Part shown: positions 25,249 to 31,145 of the stretch, in pieces
Numbering within the stretch: the first letter of the stretch is position 1
How the letters are laid out: every line of letters begins with the position of its first letter
NCBI GenBank assembly: GCA_947628235.1
Contig: CANQZC010000013.1
Span: forward strand, 1 to 41,587
Length of the DNA stretch: 41,587 nucleotides
Source of the DNA: an uncultured Bacilli bacterium
Lineage (GTDB): Bacteria > Bacillota_I > Bacilli_A > RF39 > UBA660
Direction of reading: 5' to 3'
Notes under the pieces: generated by a model
Databases searched by the model: none
What the model was told of the DNA's origin: nothing
The model's input: the letters and a program-made list of their open reading frames with translations, nothing else
Made by a program: the position numbers and the translations under genes

Positions 25249-25377
25249 GATATGTGAATATCGGCTTTGTAAATAATTTTACAGCGACGAAGATATAATC
25301 TAGATATTCACAAATTAATATCTGTTTTGGTTGTATATTCGTTGTTGTAGAATTATTTACAAAGGTTATATTTTTTT
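25249..25377 (+). ncRNA. Candidate structured noncoding RNA with two alternative long helices
   Basis: About 129 bases between promoter P1 and a T-run (25371-25377) hold no ORF; the only ATG (25252) is followed by TGA. Helix A pairs 25244-25253 with 25318-25327 and 25254-25262 with 25303-25311 (19 Watson-Crick pairs, six-base bulge). Helix B pairs 25265-25291 with 25338-25364: 27 contiguous pairs with three G-U pairs and no mismatch. The G-U pairs (25279/25350, 25284/25345, 25286/25343) are valid only in + strand RNA. Order A-B-A'-B' with two bases between A and B makes the full helices mutually exclusive, so this may be an RNA switch. Each B arm also has a local hairpin (TGTAAA...TTTACA). 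Function unknown. Confidence 0.68.
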
Positions 25378-25415
25378 CGCAAAAATAACATACGCTATAA
25401 TGAAACCGAAAGGTT
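25377..25415 (+). promoter_or_regulatory. Promoter P2 of the TCGC-TATAAT family
   Basis: TCGC at 25377 and TATAAT at 25396-25401 are 19 bases apart; the base triplet before the -10 is CGC, so it lacks the extended TGn. AACC-GAAA-GGTT lies at 25404-25415, over the predicted start. From 25377 to the start of the gene the sequence matches P5 with only two differences. It serves the gene at 25444. Confidence 0.78.
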
Positions 25416-25443
25416 AATATATTATTTTAAAGGAGTTTTTATT

Positions 25444-25809
25444 ATGAAACCAAAAAATGTATTAGGATTCCGTTGGAGTGCTGCTGTAGACACAAAAAAG
25501 CGTAATTATAAGAAAATTGATGCTGATTGGAATGTAGATCCTGAATGGCTTTGCGCTGCACTTAATGGTATTGGACTTATAATTAAGCGTGACGTTCAAA
25601 CTAATAATATTCCTCGTGAATTAGATTTATGCAAAAAATATTGTATGGATTTATTTAATAGAGAATATTATTGGAAAAGAACAGGGCTTAAGCCAAGTTT
25701 TGAAACCATGGATGAACGCAAGTTAACGGTCTACATTATAAACAGAAATCGTGTTTATGCTATTTTTGAATTCAGCTATGGCCTAGAGGAGGAACCTAAT
25801 AATGATTAA
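25444..25809 (+). CDS. Unknown small phage protein
   Basis: A 121-residue soluble protein of mixed helix and strand (FRWSAAVDTKKRNYKKIDADWNVDPEWLCAALNGIGL..., LTVYIINRNRVYAIFEFSYG) with an acidic tail EEEPNND. I do not recognise a family. AAAGGAG stands ahead of ATG 25444, in a leader almost identical to that of the gene at 27014. It is the first gene of a cassette bounded by promoter P2 and the terminator at 25866, and its end overlaps a tiny hydrophobic ORF at 25802. Its setting in a variable block suggests an early host-takeover or anti-defence role, which is inference only. Confidence 0.65.
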   Translation: MKPKNVLGFRWSAAVDTKKRNYKKIDADWNVDPEWLCAALNGIGLIIKRDVQTNNIPRELDLCKKYCMDLFNREYYWKRTGLKPSFETMDERKLTVYIINRNRVYAIFEFSYGLEEEPNND

Positions 25810-25858
25810 TGGTATAATTCAACTTTTATTTAAAACTATTGTATTGATATTTAGGTAA
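25802..25858 (+). CDS. Tiny hydrophobic peptide (18 residues)
   Basis: ATG 25802 lies nine bases after AGAGGAGG (25785-25792), one of the best ribosome binding sites in the window, and encodes MINGIIQLLFKTIVLIFR. This is a single hydrophobic helix with basic ends. It overlaps the end of the preceding gene by 8 bases and is followed by an intrinsic terminator. The size and character recall small membrane peptides and type I toxin-like peptides, but no partner antisense RNA was identified. It could also serve only to couple or end translation of the upstream gene. Confidence 0.5.
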   Translation: MINGIIQLLFKTIVLIFR

Positions 25859-25865
25859 AAATAGA

Positions 25866-25900
25866 GGTCTGTTGGTCTGTTGGCCACAGGCCTTTATTTT
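25866..25900 (+). terminator. Intrinsic terminator
   Basis: GGTCTGT pairs with ACAGGCC (one G-U), within a larger imperfect stem beginning AGGTCTGTTGG and ending in CCACAGGCCT, followed by TTTATTTTC. The duplicated GGTCTGTTGG gives two possible pairings. It closes the P2 cassette, just before promoter P3. Confidence 0.78.
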
Positions 25901-25901
25901 C

Positions 25902-25926
25902 TCGCAAAAATAACAAATGTTATAAT
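25902..25926 (+). promoter_or_regulatory. Promoter P3 of the TCGC-TATAAT family
   Basis: TCGC at 25902 and TATAAT at 25921-25926, 19 bases apart, with TGT before the -10 (extended -10). It has AACC after the -10 but no matching GGTT, so it lacks the inverted repeat. The leader is only about 18 bases before ATG 25951. Confidence 0.76.
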
Positions 25927-25950
25927 GAAACCATAAAGGAGGAAATTATA

Positions 25951-26115
25951 ATGAAAACAAAAGAATACACATTTGGAAAATTTGTAAGAGATGCAATATT
26001 AACTATCTTAACTGGTGGAATTTGGTTATTTTTTATAATTGGATACCAATTTGTGAAGATACTTATTGCACTTTTCAATCGACTAATGGGGAAGCTTAAC
26101 AATTATAACCACTGA
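25951..26115 (+). CDS. Small membrane protein (54 residues)
   Basis: ATG 25951 follows AAAGGAGGAAATTATA. The protein has a polar N-terminus (KTKEYTFGKFVRD), a long hydrophobic helix near 15-42 (AILTILTGGIWLFFIIGYQF then VKILIALF) and a basic Asn-rich tail. It is the only gene between promoter P3 and the terminator at 26134, so it is an independent unit. The family is not recognised. It could be one pass with a long amphipathic extension or two short passes. Confidence 0.68.
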   Translation: MKTKEYTFGKFVRDAILTILTGGIWLFFIIGYQFVKILIALFNRLMGKLNNYNH

Positions 26116-26133
26116 ATGGTGACGCGAAACCCA

Positions 26134-26166
26134 CGGGAGGCTGCTAACTGCAGCTTCTCGCTTTTT
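26134..26166 (+). terminator. Intrinsic terminator
   Basis: CGGGAGGCTGC (26134-26144) pairs with GCAGCTTCTCG (26150-26160) through 11 pairs including two G-U, loop TAACT, followed by CTTTTT. It closes the P3 cassette and abuts promoter P4. Confidence 0.88.
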
Positions 26167-26167
26167 C

Positions 26168-26206
26168 TCGCAAAAATAACAAATGCTATAATGAAACCGA
26201 AAGGTT
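26168..26206 (+). promoter_or_regulatory. Promoter P4 of the TCGC-TATAAT family
   Basis: TCGC at 26168 and TATAAT at 26187-26192 (19 bases), extended -10 TGC, and AACC-GAAA-GGTT at 26195-26206 over the predicted start near 26199. The sequence from CGC through AAAGGAG is the same as at P5. It reads into the 26236 gene. Confidence 0.8.
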
Positions 26207-26235
26207 AATATATTATTTTAAAGGAGACGAAAATC

Positions 26236-26457
26236 ATGAAAGTTGATGTCAAAAAAACAGTATTGGAATCTTTGTTAGGAGTTGCTGTTAGTCTTGGGAC
26301 TAGTGCACTTATGGCAGTTGCAAAAACGATTTACACAGGTGTCAAAATCCACAGAATGGCAGACAAAATCCGTAAAGAAGATTCGCAGCCTGTTGAAGTT
26401 GAGATCGAGGTAGAACATGGAACTGAACCAGAAAATGTAGAATTAACTGAAGGTTAA
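26236..26457 (+). CDS. Small single-pass membrane protein with acidic tail
   Basis: A 73-residue protein from ATG 26236 after AAGGAGACGAAAATC. The hydrophobic segment (about 9-35, VLESLLGVAVSLGTSALMAVAK) carries small residues typical of a membrane helix. A basic stretch (KIHRMADKIRKED) and an acidic tail (VEVEIEVEHGTEPENVELTEG) follow. The positive-inside rule would place the C-terminal part in the cytoplasm. It is the first gene after promoter P4 and is followed directly by the duplicated terminator. Function unknown; in layout, though not in sequence, it parallels the 27014 gene. Confidence 0.68.
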   Translation: MKVDVKKTVLESLLGVAVSLGTSALMAVAKTIYTGVKIHRMADKIRKEDSQPVEVEIEVEHGTEPENVELTEG

Positions 26458-26525
26458 ACCCATATAAGGAGTTGTGGAAACGCAGCTCCTTATATTTTTT
26501 AAAAATGAAAGGAGACTTTAGTATG
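26451..26525 (+). repeat. 75-bp direct repeat, copy 1 (terminator plus leader)
   Basis: This stretch is identical, base for base, to 27315-27389. It runs from the end of the 26236 gene through an intrinsic terminator and an AAAGGAGAC ribosome binding site to the ATG of the 26523 gene. Identity across noncoding bases implies recent duplication or gene conversion. Confidence 0.92.
26462..26500 (+). terminator. Intrinsic terminator within the repeat, copy 1
   Basis: ATATAAGGAGTTG (26462-26474) pairs with CAGCTCCTTATAT (26483-26495) in 13 pairs with one G-U, loop TGGAAACG, followed by six T. No promoter of the local family lies between it and ATG 26523, so the downstream gene depends on readthrough or antitermination. 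Confidence 0.85.
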
Positions 26526-26945
26526 AAATACGATTTCTTTGGCGATGGGTCAACAGTTTTTTGGTTTGAAAATGCTGGGGGATTTATTAGTTTAGCAAGA
26601 AAAAAAACTTTGGTGAATTATTCCATAGAATACATGAAACTTCGTGGAAGATTTTGGTTTATAGTGTCTAGAGAAATTGATAAATGGCTTGAAAAAGCAG
26701 ATCCATTTAGACCTGTTGATACTGTATATGATCATTGTAAAAAAGTGATTGAATGGATAAATAGTTTTAAGAAAAATAATATGATTTTGCATATGTATTG
26801 GTTTATAGACGATGAAACTAAAGATTTTACTGGCTGCAAATTATGGGGTCAAGGGAAAGGATTTATGCATAATATGATGAGTATTCAAATGTATAATGAA
26901 AATTTTGAAGAAATGATTGATGTTGAGCAATGTTTGTTTGATTAA
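26523..26945 (+). CDS. Unknown protein downstream of a terminator
   Basis: A 140-residue soluble protein from ATG 26523 after AAAGGAGACTTTAGT; an in-frame TTG start at 26472 would lie in the terminator and has no usable spacing. It is rich in Phe, Trp, Tyr, Met and Lys, with FFGDGSTVFWFENAGGFISLARKK at the start and DTVYDHCKKVIEWINSFKKNN in the middle. I recognise no family. Only 22 bases separate the terminator's T-run from the start codon, with no promoter visible, so expression is probably low or regulated relative to the 26236 gene. Its stop overlaps the region of promoter P5. Confidence 0.62.
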   Translation: MKYDFFGDGSTVFWFENAGGFISLARKKTLVNYSIEYMKLRGRFWFIVSREIDKWLEKADPFRPVDTVYDHCKKVIEWINSFKKNNMILHMYWFIDDETKDFTGCKLWGQGKGFMHNMMSIQMYNENFEEMIDVEQCLFD

Positions 26946-26946
26946 T

Positions 26947-26985
26947 TCGCAAAAATAACAAATGCTATAATGAAACCGAAAGGTT
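26947..26985 (+). promoter_or_regulatory. Promoter P5 of the TCGC-TATAAT family
   Basis: TCGC at 26947 starts just after the preceding TAA; TATAAT is at 26966-26971 (19 bases), with extended -10 TGC. AACC-GAAA-GGTT is at 26974-26985. It matches P4 through the ribosome binding site and P2 through the first codons of the gene, except for two bases. Confidence 0.8.
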
Positions 26986-27013
26986 AATATATTATTTTAA
27001 AGGAGTTTTTATT

Positions 27014-27289
27014 ATGAAACTGTCAAAAAAATCTTCGAAAAAGGCAAAAATTGCTGGCAAATCACTCGCATTGATCGCGACAACCTATATGGCCGGATCG
27101 TTAGGATGCTCTCATGCAATATTAGGCATGACAAAAGAACACAAAAGTGTAACTAATGTCTGCTGTGGTATTGCTGCCTGTGTCCTTGCGGCTTGGGCTG
27201 TTGAAAGGATTGGCCGTGATATTGTAGATGATATTGCCGAAGTGCAGTTGGACCGTGCTGAAACAGAAGATATTTATGAGAGTAGATAA
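27014..27289 (+). CDS. Small two-pass membrane protein
   Basis: A 91-residue protein with a very basic N-terminus (KLSKKSSKKAKIAGK), a hydrophobic segment near 16-37 (SLALIATTYMAGSLGCSHAIL), a second near 49-67 (VCCGIAACVLAAWAVERIG), and an acidic C-terminal tail. The basic start suits a cytoplasmic N-terminus. The start is ATG 27014 after AAAGGAG in the leader shared with the 25444 gene. It lies first in the P5 cassette, ahead of the second copy of the terminator repeat. Function unknown. Confidence 0.68.
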   Translation: MKLSKKSSKKAKIAGKSLALIATTYMAGSLGCSHAILGMTKEHKSVTNVCCGIAACVLAAWAVERIGRDIVDDIAEVQLDRAETEDIYESR

Positions 27290-27314
27290 CAAGCACCAAA
27301 AATAAGACAATCTT

Positions 27315-27389
27315 AGGTTAAACCCATATAAGGAGTTGTGGAAACGCAGCTCCTTATATTTTTTAAAAATGAAAGGAGACTTTAGTATG
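27315..27389 (+). repeat. 75-bp direct repeat, copy 2 (terminator plus leader)
   Basis: Identical to 26451-26525. Copies are 864 bases apart in direct orientation, so homologous recombination between them would remove or duplicate the 26523 and 27014 genes together with promoter P5. Confidence 0.92.
27326..27364 (+). terminator. Intrinsic terminator within the repeat, copy 2
   Basis: Same 13-pair stem and six-T run as copy 1. It separates the 27014 gene from the long set of genes starting at 27387, which shows no other promoter of the local family, so all of those genes may depend on passage through it. Confidence 0.85.
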
Positions 27390-28181
27390 TCAGAAAATCA
27401 AAACAAAGTCAAAAAGTTATTTAAAAAGATAGGAGGTGAAATTTATAAAAATTCATCAATCATATTAATGGGCTCAACAATAGCTTCTGGGCTAACAGCT
27501 ATTGGCCTTGGTATGAGAGCCACCACAAAAGCAAAAACTCTTCTCGATAGTCTTCCTGTGGATGAACTTTATGATAAAGACACAGGAAAAGCAAATAAAA
27601 AGTATGTGGTTAAAAATTGCTGGAAACTTTATATTCCCACAATGGTGTCGACCGCATTATTTATTGCAAGCGCAATACTTACCCATACTACAAATGAGCG
27701 TAAAGCCAAAGCTCTTGCTAAAGCGTTTACCGCTACAAGTTCGATGCTTGCTTTATATGAAGAACAAATAGAAGATTCTTTAGGAGAAGAAAAAGCCGAA
27801 GAAATAAAAGAAGCTCTTGGAAAAAGGATTATCGAGAAAAAAGAAGAAAAAGAAGAATCAAAATATGAAACTATTGAAGATTTTCCTCCAGGAACTGTAT
27901 TATGCTATGACCCATTAATAGGAAGAGAATTTCCATGCGATAGAGAAACTATAAGAAGCGCAGTTAACGACACAAATCAAGCAATAATTAAATACGATTG
28001 GGCATGCCTTAATGACTTTTACAGTTTCTTAGGTTTGGATGAAGTCAAACTTGGATATGATCTTGGTTGGGACTTCGAGCACCAACTTAGTATATCTTAT
28101 GGAAGTTGCGTAAATGCAAAAGGCATTCCATGTCTTGTTTTGCTATTTAATACGATGCCAAGACGAACATATGAAGATTAA
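27387..28181 (+). CDS. Membrane protein of the DUF6353 type
   Basis: A 264-residue protein from ATG 27387 after AAAGGAGACTTTAGT. Two membrane helices lie near 25-43 (IILMGSTIASGLTAIGLGM) and 83-103 (YIPTMVSTALFIASAILTH), followed by NERKAKALAKAFTATSSMLALYEEQIEDSLGEEKAEEIKEAL and a soluble domain with CYDPLIGREFPCDRETIRSAVNDTNQAI. The order two membrane segments, coiled helix, C-terminal domain is that of the uncharacterised phage family I know as DUF6353. A second member is at 29344. The role is unknown; a membrane-anchored complex with the neighbouring proteins is plausible. Confidence 0.7.
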   Translation: MSENQNKVKKLFKKIGGEIYKNSSIILMGSTIASGLTAIGLGMRATTKAKTLLDSLPVDELYDKDTGKANKKYVVKNCWKLYIPTMVSTALFIASAILTHTTNERKAKALAKAFTATSSMLALYEEQIEDSLGEEKAEEIKEALGKRIIEKKEEKEESKYETIEDFPPGTVLCYDPLIGREFPCDRETIRSAVNDTNQAIIKYDWACLNDFYSFLGLDEVKLGYDLGWDFEHQLSISYGSCVNAKGIPCLVLLFNTMPRRTYED

Positions 28182-28190
28182 GGAGGTGCA

Positions 28191-28820
28191 ATGATGGAAA
28201 GAGATGAAACATTATTTCCAGGAAATGCTAATCGAAATAAACCAGAGAAAAAAGATGTAAAAATGGTGACTTCAAAACCGGCAACAAGAAAAAAGAAAGG
28301 AAAACTTAAAGCATTTGCTGAAACTGTATTTGAAGACGATGACGGCGAAAAAATATCAGATTTAATAGTAAATGATATTTTAATACCATCCGCAAAAGAT
28401 ACGGCATCAACAATCGTAGGCTCTATGCTCGATATGGTCAGAGATATAGTTGAACGGGCATTATTTGGCAGATCTTATGGCGTTAGTCATAGAGATAGAA
28501 ATCATAGAAATGCCAGTAGATATTCTTCATCGTATAAATCAAGTAGGCCAAGAGATAGAGAACCTATAAATAAACATGGAGTTGATGATGTTGTATTTGA
28601 CTCAAGAGAAGAAGCAGAAGATGTTTTGGACCTTTTAGTAAATCTTATTGAAGATTATGGTGAGGCATCTATATCTGATTTCTATGATGCAGCGGGAGTA
28701 ACCTCAGGAAACTTCACAGACAATAAGTACGGTTGGAACAATCTTAATAATGCAAAAATTACTCGTCGTGGAAGTGATTTCTTTATAAGATTGCCAAGAC
28801 CAATATATTTAGACGATTAA
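28191..28820 (+). CDS. Conserved phage protein accompanying the DUF6353-type genes
   Basis: A 209-residue protein; ATG codons at 28191 and 28194 both follow AAGGAGGTGC. The N-terminus is Lys-rich and probably disordered. A helical segment (ISDLIVNDILIPSAKDTASTIVGSMLDMVRDIVERALFG) is amphipathic and may bind membrane. A Ser/Arg/Tyr-rich linker (95-125) follows, then a domain with FDSREEAEDVLDLLVNLIEDYGEASISDFYDAAGV and YGWNNL...FIRLPRP. The pattern is common in gut Firmicutes phages, next to the genes flanking it here. Function is not known. Confidence 0.7.
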   Translation: MMERDETLFPGNANRNKPEKKDVKMVTSKPATRKKKGKLKAFAETVFEDDDGEKISDLIVNDILIPSAKDTASTIVGSMLDMVRDIVERALFGRSYGVSHRDRNHRNASRYSSSYKSSRPRDREPINKHGVDDVVFDSREEAEDVLDLLVNLIEDYGEASISDFYDAAGVTSGNFTDNKYGWNNLNNAKITRRGSDFFIRLPRPIYLDD

Positions 28821-28831
28821 AGGAGATATTT

Positions 28832-29344
28832 ATGAAATTTTCAGGCATGATAGGAAAAGTTGCTAACAAAGCCATATCGAGTTCATTCGATACAAAAGGC
28901 TTTACAAACAACATACTCAACAAAGTTAATGTTCCGGATTTGATGAACAAAATCCCAGGAATGGATAACCCAAAATTAGCACCACTTAAAAATGATGTTC
29001 AAAATGTTCTGAATACTGTTATGGCAGATGGAACTAAGTCTGAAGGGAATAATCTTATTTCCCAGATTCAAAATCCAAGTATGGATACAACTCTTCTTGA
29101 GAATATGAATAGTGGACTTTTAGGAGGCGCTAATGACACTAAAGCTGGTTATCCTAAAGGACAAGCTAAGGCTGATAATAAAGACCAAGGCTCAAGCAAA
29201 GTTACATCAAATATGGAAAGCAAAATAAAAGAAATTTCATCAAAAACAGGAAATGATATTAGTATGCCAAGCTTTGACAGTGAAATAATGAAGCAGGGCG
29301 AAAATCAAATGAATTTAAATATTGATTTAGGAGGAGACATATAA
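28832..29344 (+). CDS. Unknown phage protein
   Basis: A 170-residue protein starting after AAAGGAGATATTT. It is Asn/Lys/Met-rich, with repeated MNKIPGMDNPKLAPLKNDVQNVLNTV-like helices and a disordered middle (DTKAGYPKGQAKADNKDQGSSK). No membrane segment or enzyme motif is visible. It lies between two membrane-associated genes and its stop shares a base with the next ATG, suggesting the three products are made together. Function unknown. Confidence 0.6.
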   Translation: MKFSGMIGKVANKAISSSFDTKGFTNNILNKVNVPDLMNKIPGMDNPKLAPLKNDVQNVLNTVMADGTKSEGNNLISQIQNPSMDTTLLENMNSGLLGGANDTKAGYPKGQAKADNKDQGSSKVTSNMESKIKEISSKTGNDISMPSFDSEIMKQGENQMNLNIDLGGDI

Positions 29345-30261
29345 TGAAACAGCAAATTTTATCAGTACTTACATCAATCAAATTTAAAGCCATAAAGCAT
29401 GGCCCGACAATTGCAGTTGTTGGTGGAACCGCAGCTATTGTAACTGCTGGGGTTATAGCAAGCAAAAACACATTTACAAAGGCCCATAAGCTTATAGAAG
29501 ACCATAAGGAAAGACTTGGGGAAGTTAAAGAAGCAAAAGAGAAATTCAGTGAAGAAGAGTATTCAGAAGATGATTACAAAATGGATCTTCTTACTGTATA
29601 TTCACATACGGCTCTTGACTTCATAAAGCTTTATGCTCTGCCAGCAGCATTAGCAGTAACCGGTGTTGTTGCCATACTTGTTGGTAATAAGGTTCTTAGA
29701 GGAAGATATCTTGCAACTGCTTCTGCTCTCACTGGTGTTCAAAAGACTCTTATTGACTATAGAAATAGAGTAAAAGAAGAAGTTGGTGAAGAAAAAGAAT
29801 ATGAACTATATTCTCTTAAGAGAAAAGAAGAAATCGAAGAAAACAAAAAGAAAGCTAAAGACGGTAAGGATGATCTAGAAGCACAGGAAGGGTCCATTAA
29901 TTATAAGGAAACTTCAGCAGCCGGATATTCTCCATATTCAAGAATATTTGATGAATATAACAAAAAATGGGATAAAGACCCAATCATGAATCAGTTCTTC
30001 CTTAAAAGTAGACAAAATTATTGGAACGATGTTCTAAATTCAAGGAGAACTAATGTCGTATTTCTCAATGAAGTTCTTGATGACCTTGGATATGATATGA
30101 CCCAAGAAGGGGCCGTTACTGGTTGGTATAAATATGCTGAGCATGGTGATGGGTATATTGATTTTGGGTATCAGAATGACCCATCATTTATGCAAGGTCA
30201 AGACCCAAGTGTAATTCTCGATTTTAATGTTGACCCAGGATTGGTGCATGACAATTTATGA
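29344..30261 (+). CDS. Second membrane protein of the DUF6353 type
   Basis: A 305-residue relative of the 27387 product: membrane segments near 20-41 (PTIAVVGGTAAIVTAGVIAS) and 98-118 (LPAALAVTGVVAILVGNKVL), then LATASALTGVQKTLIDYRNRVKEEVGEEKEYEL, a charged linker, and a C-terminal domain with RIFDEYNKKWDKDPIMNQFFLKSRQNYWNDVLNSR and YIDFGYQND...ILDFNVD. Overlap of its ATG with the preceding stop implies coupling. After its TGA the same frame stays open for 35 codons (see 30262). Possible functions include anchoring phage replication or host-takeover complexes; none is shown. Confidence 0.72.
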   Translation: MKQQILSVLTSIKFKAIKHGPTIAVVGGTAAIVTAGVIASKNTFTKAHKLIEDHKERLGEVKEAKEKFSEEEYSEDDYKMDLLTVYSHTALDFIKLYALPAALAVTGVVAILVGNKVLRGRYLATASALTGVQKTLIDYRNRVKEEVGEEKEYELYSLKRKEEIEENKKKAKDGKDDLEAQEGSINYKETSAAGYSPYSRIFDEYNKKWDKDPIMNQFFLKSRQNYWNDVLNSRRTNVVFLNEVLDDLGYDMTQEGAVTGWYKYAEHGDGYIDFGYQNDPSFMQGQDPSVILDFNVDPGLVHDNL

Positions 30262-30369
30262 AGGGAAAATGCCTTAGACTTTAAAGGAACTGGAAATTTC
30301 TGGCAGGATATCTTAGATTATCCGGAGATCTATAGTTATCCTGCCGGAATGATTCCGGAAGATATTTAA
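30262..30369 (+). other. In-frame extension or structured spacer after a TGA stop
   Basis: The frame of the 29344 gene remains open for 35 codons after its TGA, ending at TAA 30367. Sense codons encode REN-A-LDFKGTGNFWQDIL and YPAGMIPEDI, which looks protein-like, but no start codon or ribosome binding site serves it. The same bases contain GGCAGGATA/TATCCTGCC (30302-30310 with 30337-30345), an inner TAGAT/ATCTA pair, and CCGGAAT/ATTCCGG (30344-30350 with 30352-30358). It may be a readthrough tail, a decayed gene end, or an RNA structure ahead of the 30385 gene. Confidence 0.45.
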
Positions 30370-30384
30370 AGGAGTTGATTACTA

Positions 30385-30552
30385 ATGCTCAAACTAATAT
30401 TTGCTATTATAGCACTTATGATAGGATTTATTTGTTTCTTAGCATTTTGTGGAATACTATTTATTGTTTCGCCATTACTAGGTGGCCATTTTTGTGCAGC
30501 AATGATTTTATTGCTTGTTCTTGCTTTAATAATAGTATTAATACTAAAATAA
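30385..30552 (+). CDS. Small, highly hydrophobic two-pass membrane protein (55 residues)
   Basis: ATG 30385 lies after AAAGGAGTTGATTACTA. The protein is almost wholly hydrophobic: KLIFAIIALMIGFICFLAF, then CGILFIVSPLLGGHF, then CAAMILLLVLALIIVLILK. A turn near Pro30-Gly34 divides two membrane helices. A longer reading frame in another phase covers the same bases but lacks a ribosome binding site. It resembles small phage holin-like or exclusion peptides in composition only. Confidence 0.65.
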   Translation: MLKLIFAIIALMIGFICFLAFCGILFIVSPLLGGHFCAAMILLLVLALIIVLILK

Positions 30553-30566
30553 AAGGAGAAATAATC

Positions 30567-31145
30567 ATGAAAAGTATAATTAAAAACTTAATATCAGGAG
30601 CTATAGGTGCTGGAATCGGTACCGCTGGAACATATTTGTTTATAAAAAAGATTGTCTTTAAAAAATGGTTCTTTTCGTCGGACGCTTGGAAAGAATCTAT
30701 AAAGCAAATGATAAATGAAAAATCTGAAGATGAAACGGATGATGAAGAGCCAGAAGAAATTGAAGTTTCTGAAACTAATGAAGAACCTGAAGATGAAACA
30801 GATATTTCTGAAACTAATGAAGAGCTTGTCAGAACAGCAGCAAATGCTTTATGGAAAGCAAATAAAGATGAAGATATAATTATTCTTAAAAAAGTTGTAG
30901 AAGATCATTTTGGAGACTATAATCATAGGGAAGTGTTATGGTGGCCTGGCGCATCAGAAGGATCTATAGAGAAGCAAAAAAGGCATATTACTCCTTTCTA
31001 TTTTGATCTTCTATTTGAAAAGTTGAATGCCGCTACTGCTGAAGATAATATGGATTATCTTGACGAAGGAGATGTTATTTATGCTGTTGACATTCCAGAC
31101 GAGACAATATTTGAAATCGTAATAACATTCGAGGACTATGTATGA
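30567..31145 (+). CDS. Membrane-anchored acidic protein
   Basis: A 192-residue protein from ATG 30567 after AAAGGAGAAATAATC; an upstream in-frame start at 30375 would overlap the 30385 gene and lacks a site. One Gly-rich membrane helix (about 8-30, LISGAIGAGIGTAGTYLFIKK) is followed by a very acidic linker with the repeated words SETNEE and PEDETDIS (50-85). A soluble domain comes next, with TAANALWKANKDEDIIILKKVVEDHF and FYFDLLFEKLNAATAEDNMDYLDEGDVIYAVDI. Function unknown. It overlaps the next ATG by four bases (ATGA). Confidence 0.65.
   Translation: MKSIIKNLISGAIGAGIGTAGTYLFIKKIVFKKWFFSSDAWKESIKQMINEKSEDETDDEEPEEIEVSETNEEPEDETDISETNEELVRTAANALWKANKDEDIIILKKVVEDHFGDYNHREVLWWPGASEGSIEKQKRHITPFYFDLLFEKLNAATAEDNMDYLDEGDVIYAVDIPDETIFEIVITFEDYV

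Noticed and set aside
24827..26985. Regularly recurring near-identical elements that could be read as a CRISPR array.
   Set aside because: Spacing is irregular (about 160-780 bases), genes lie between copies, and each copy contains TATAAT followed by a ribosome binding site, so they are promoters.
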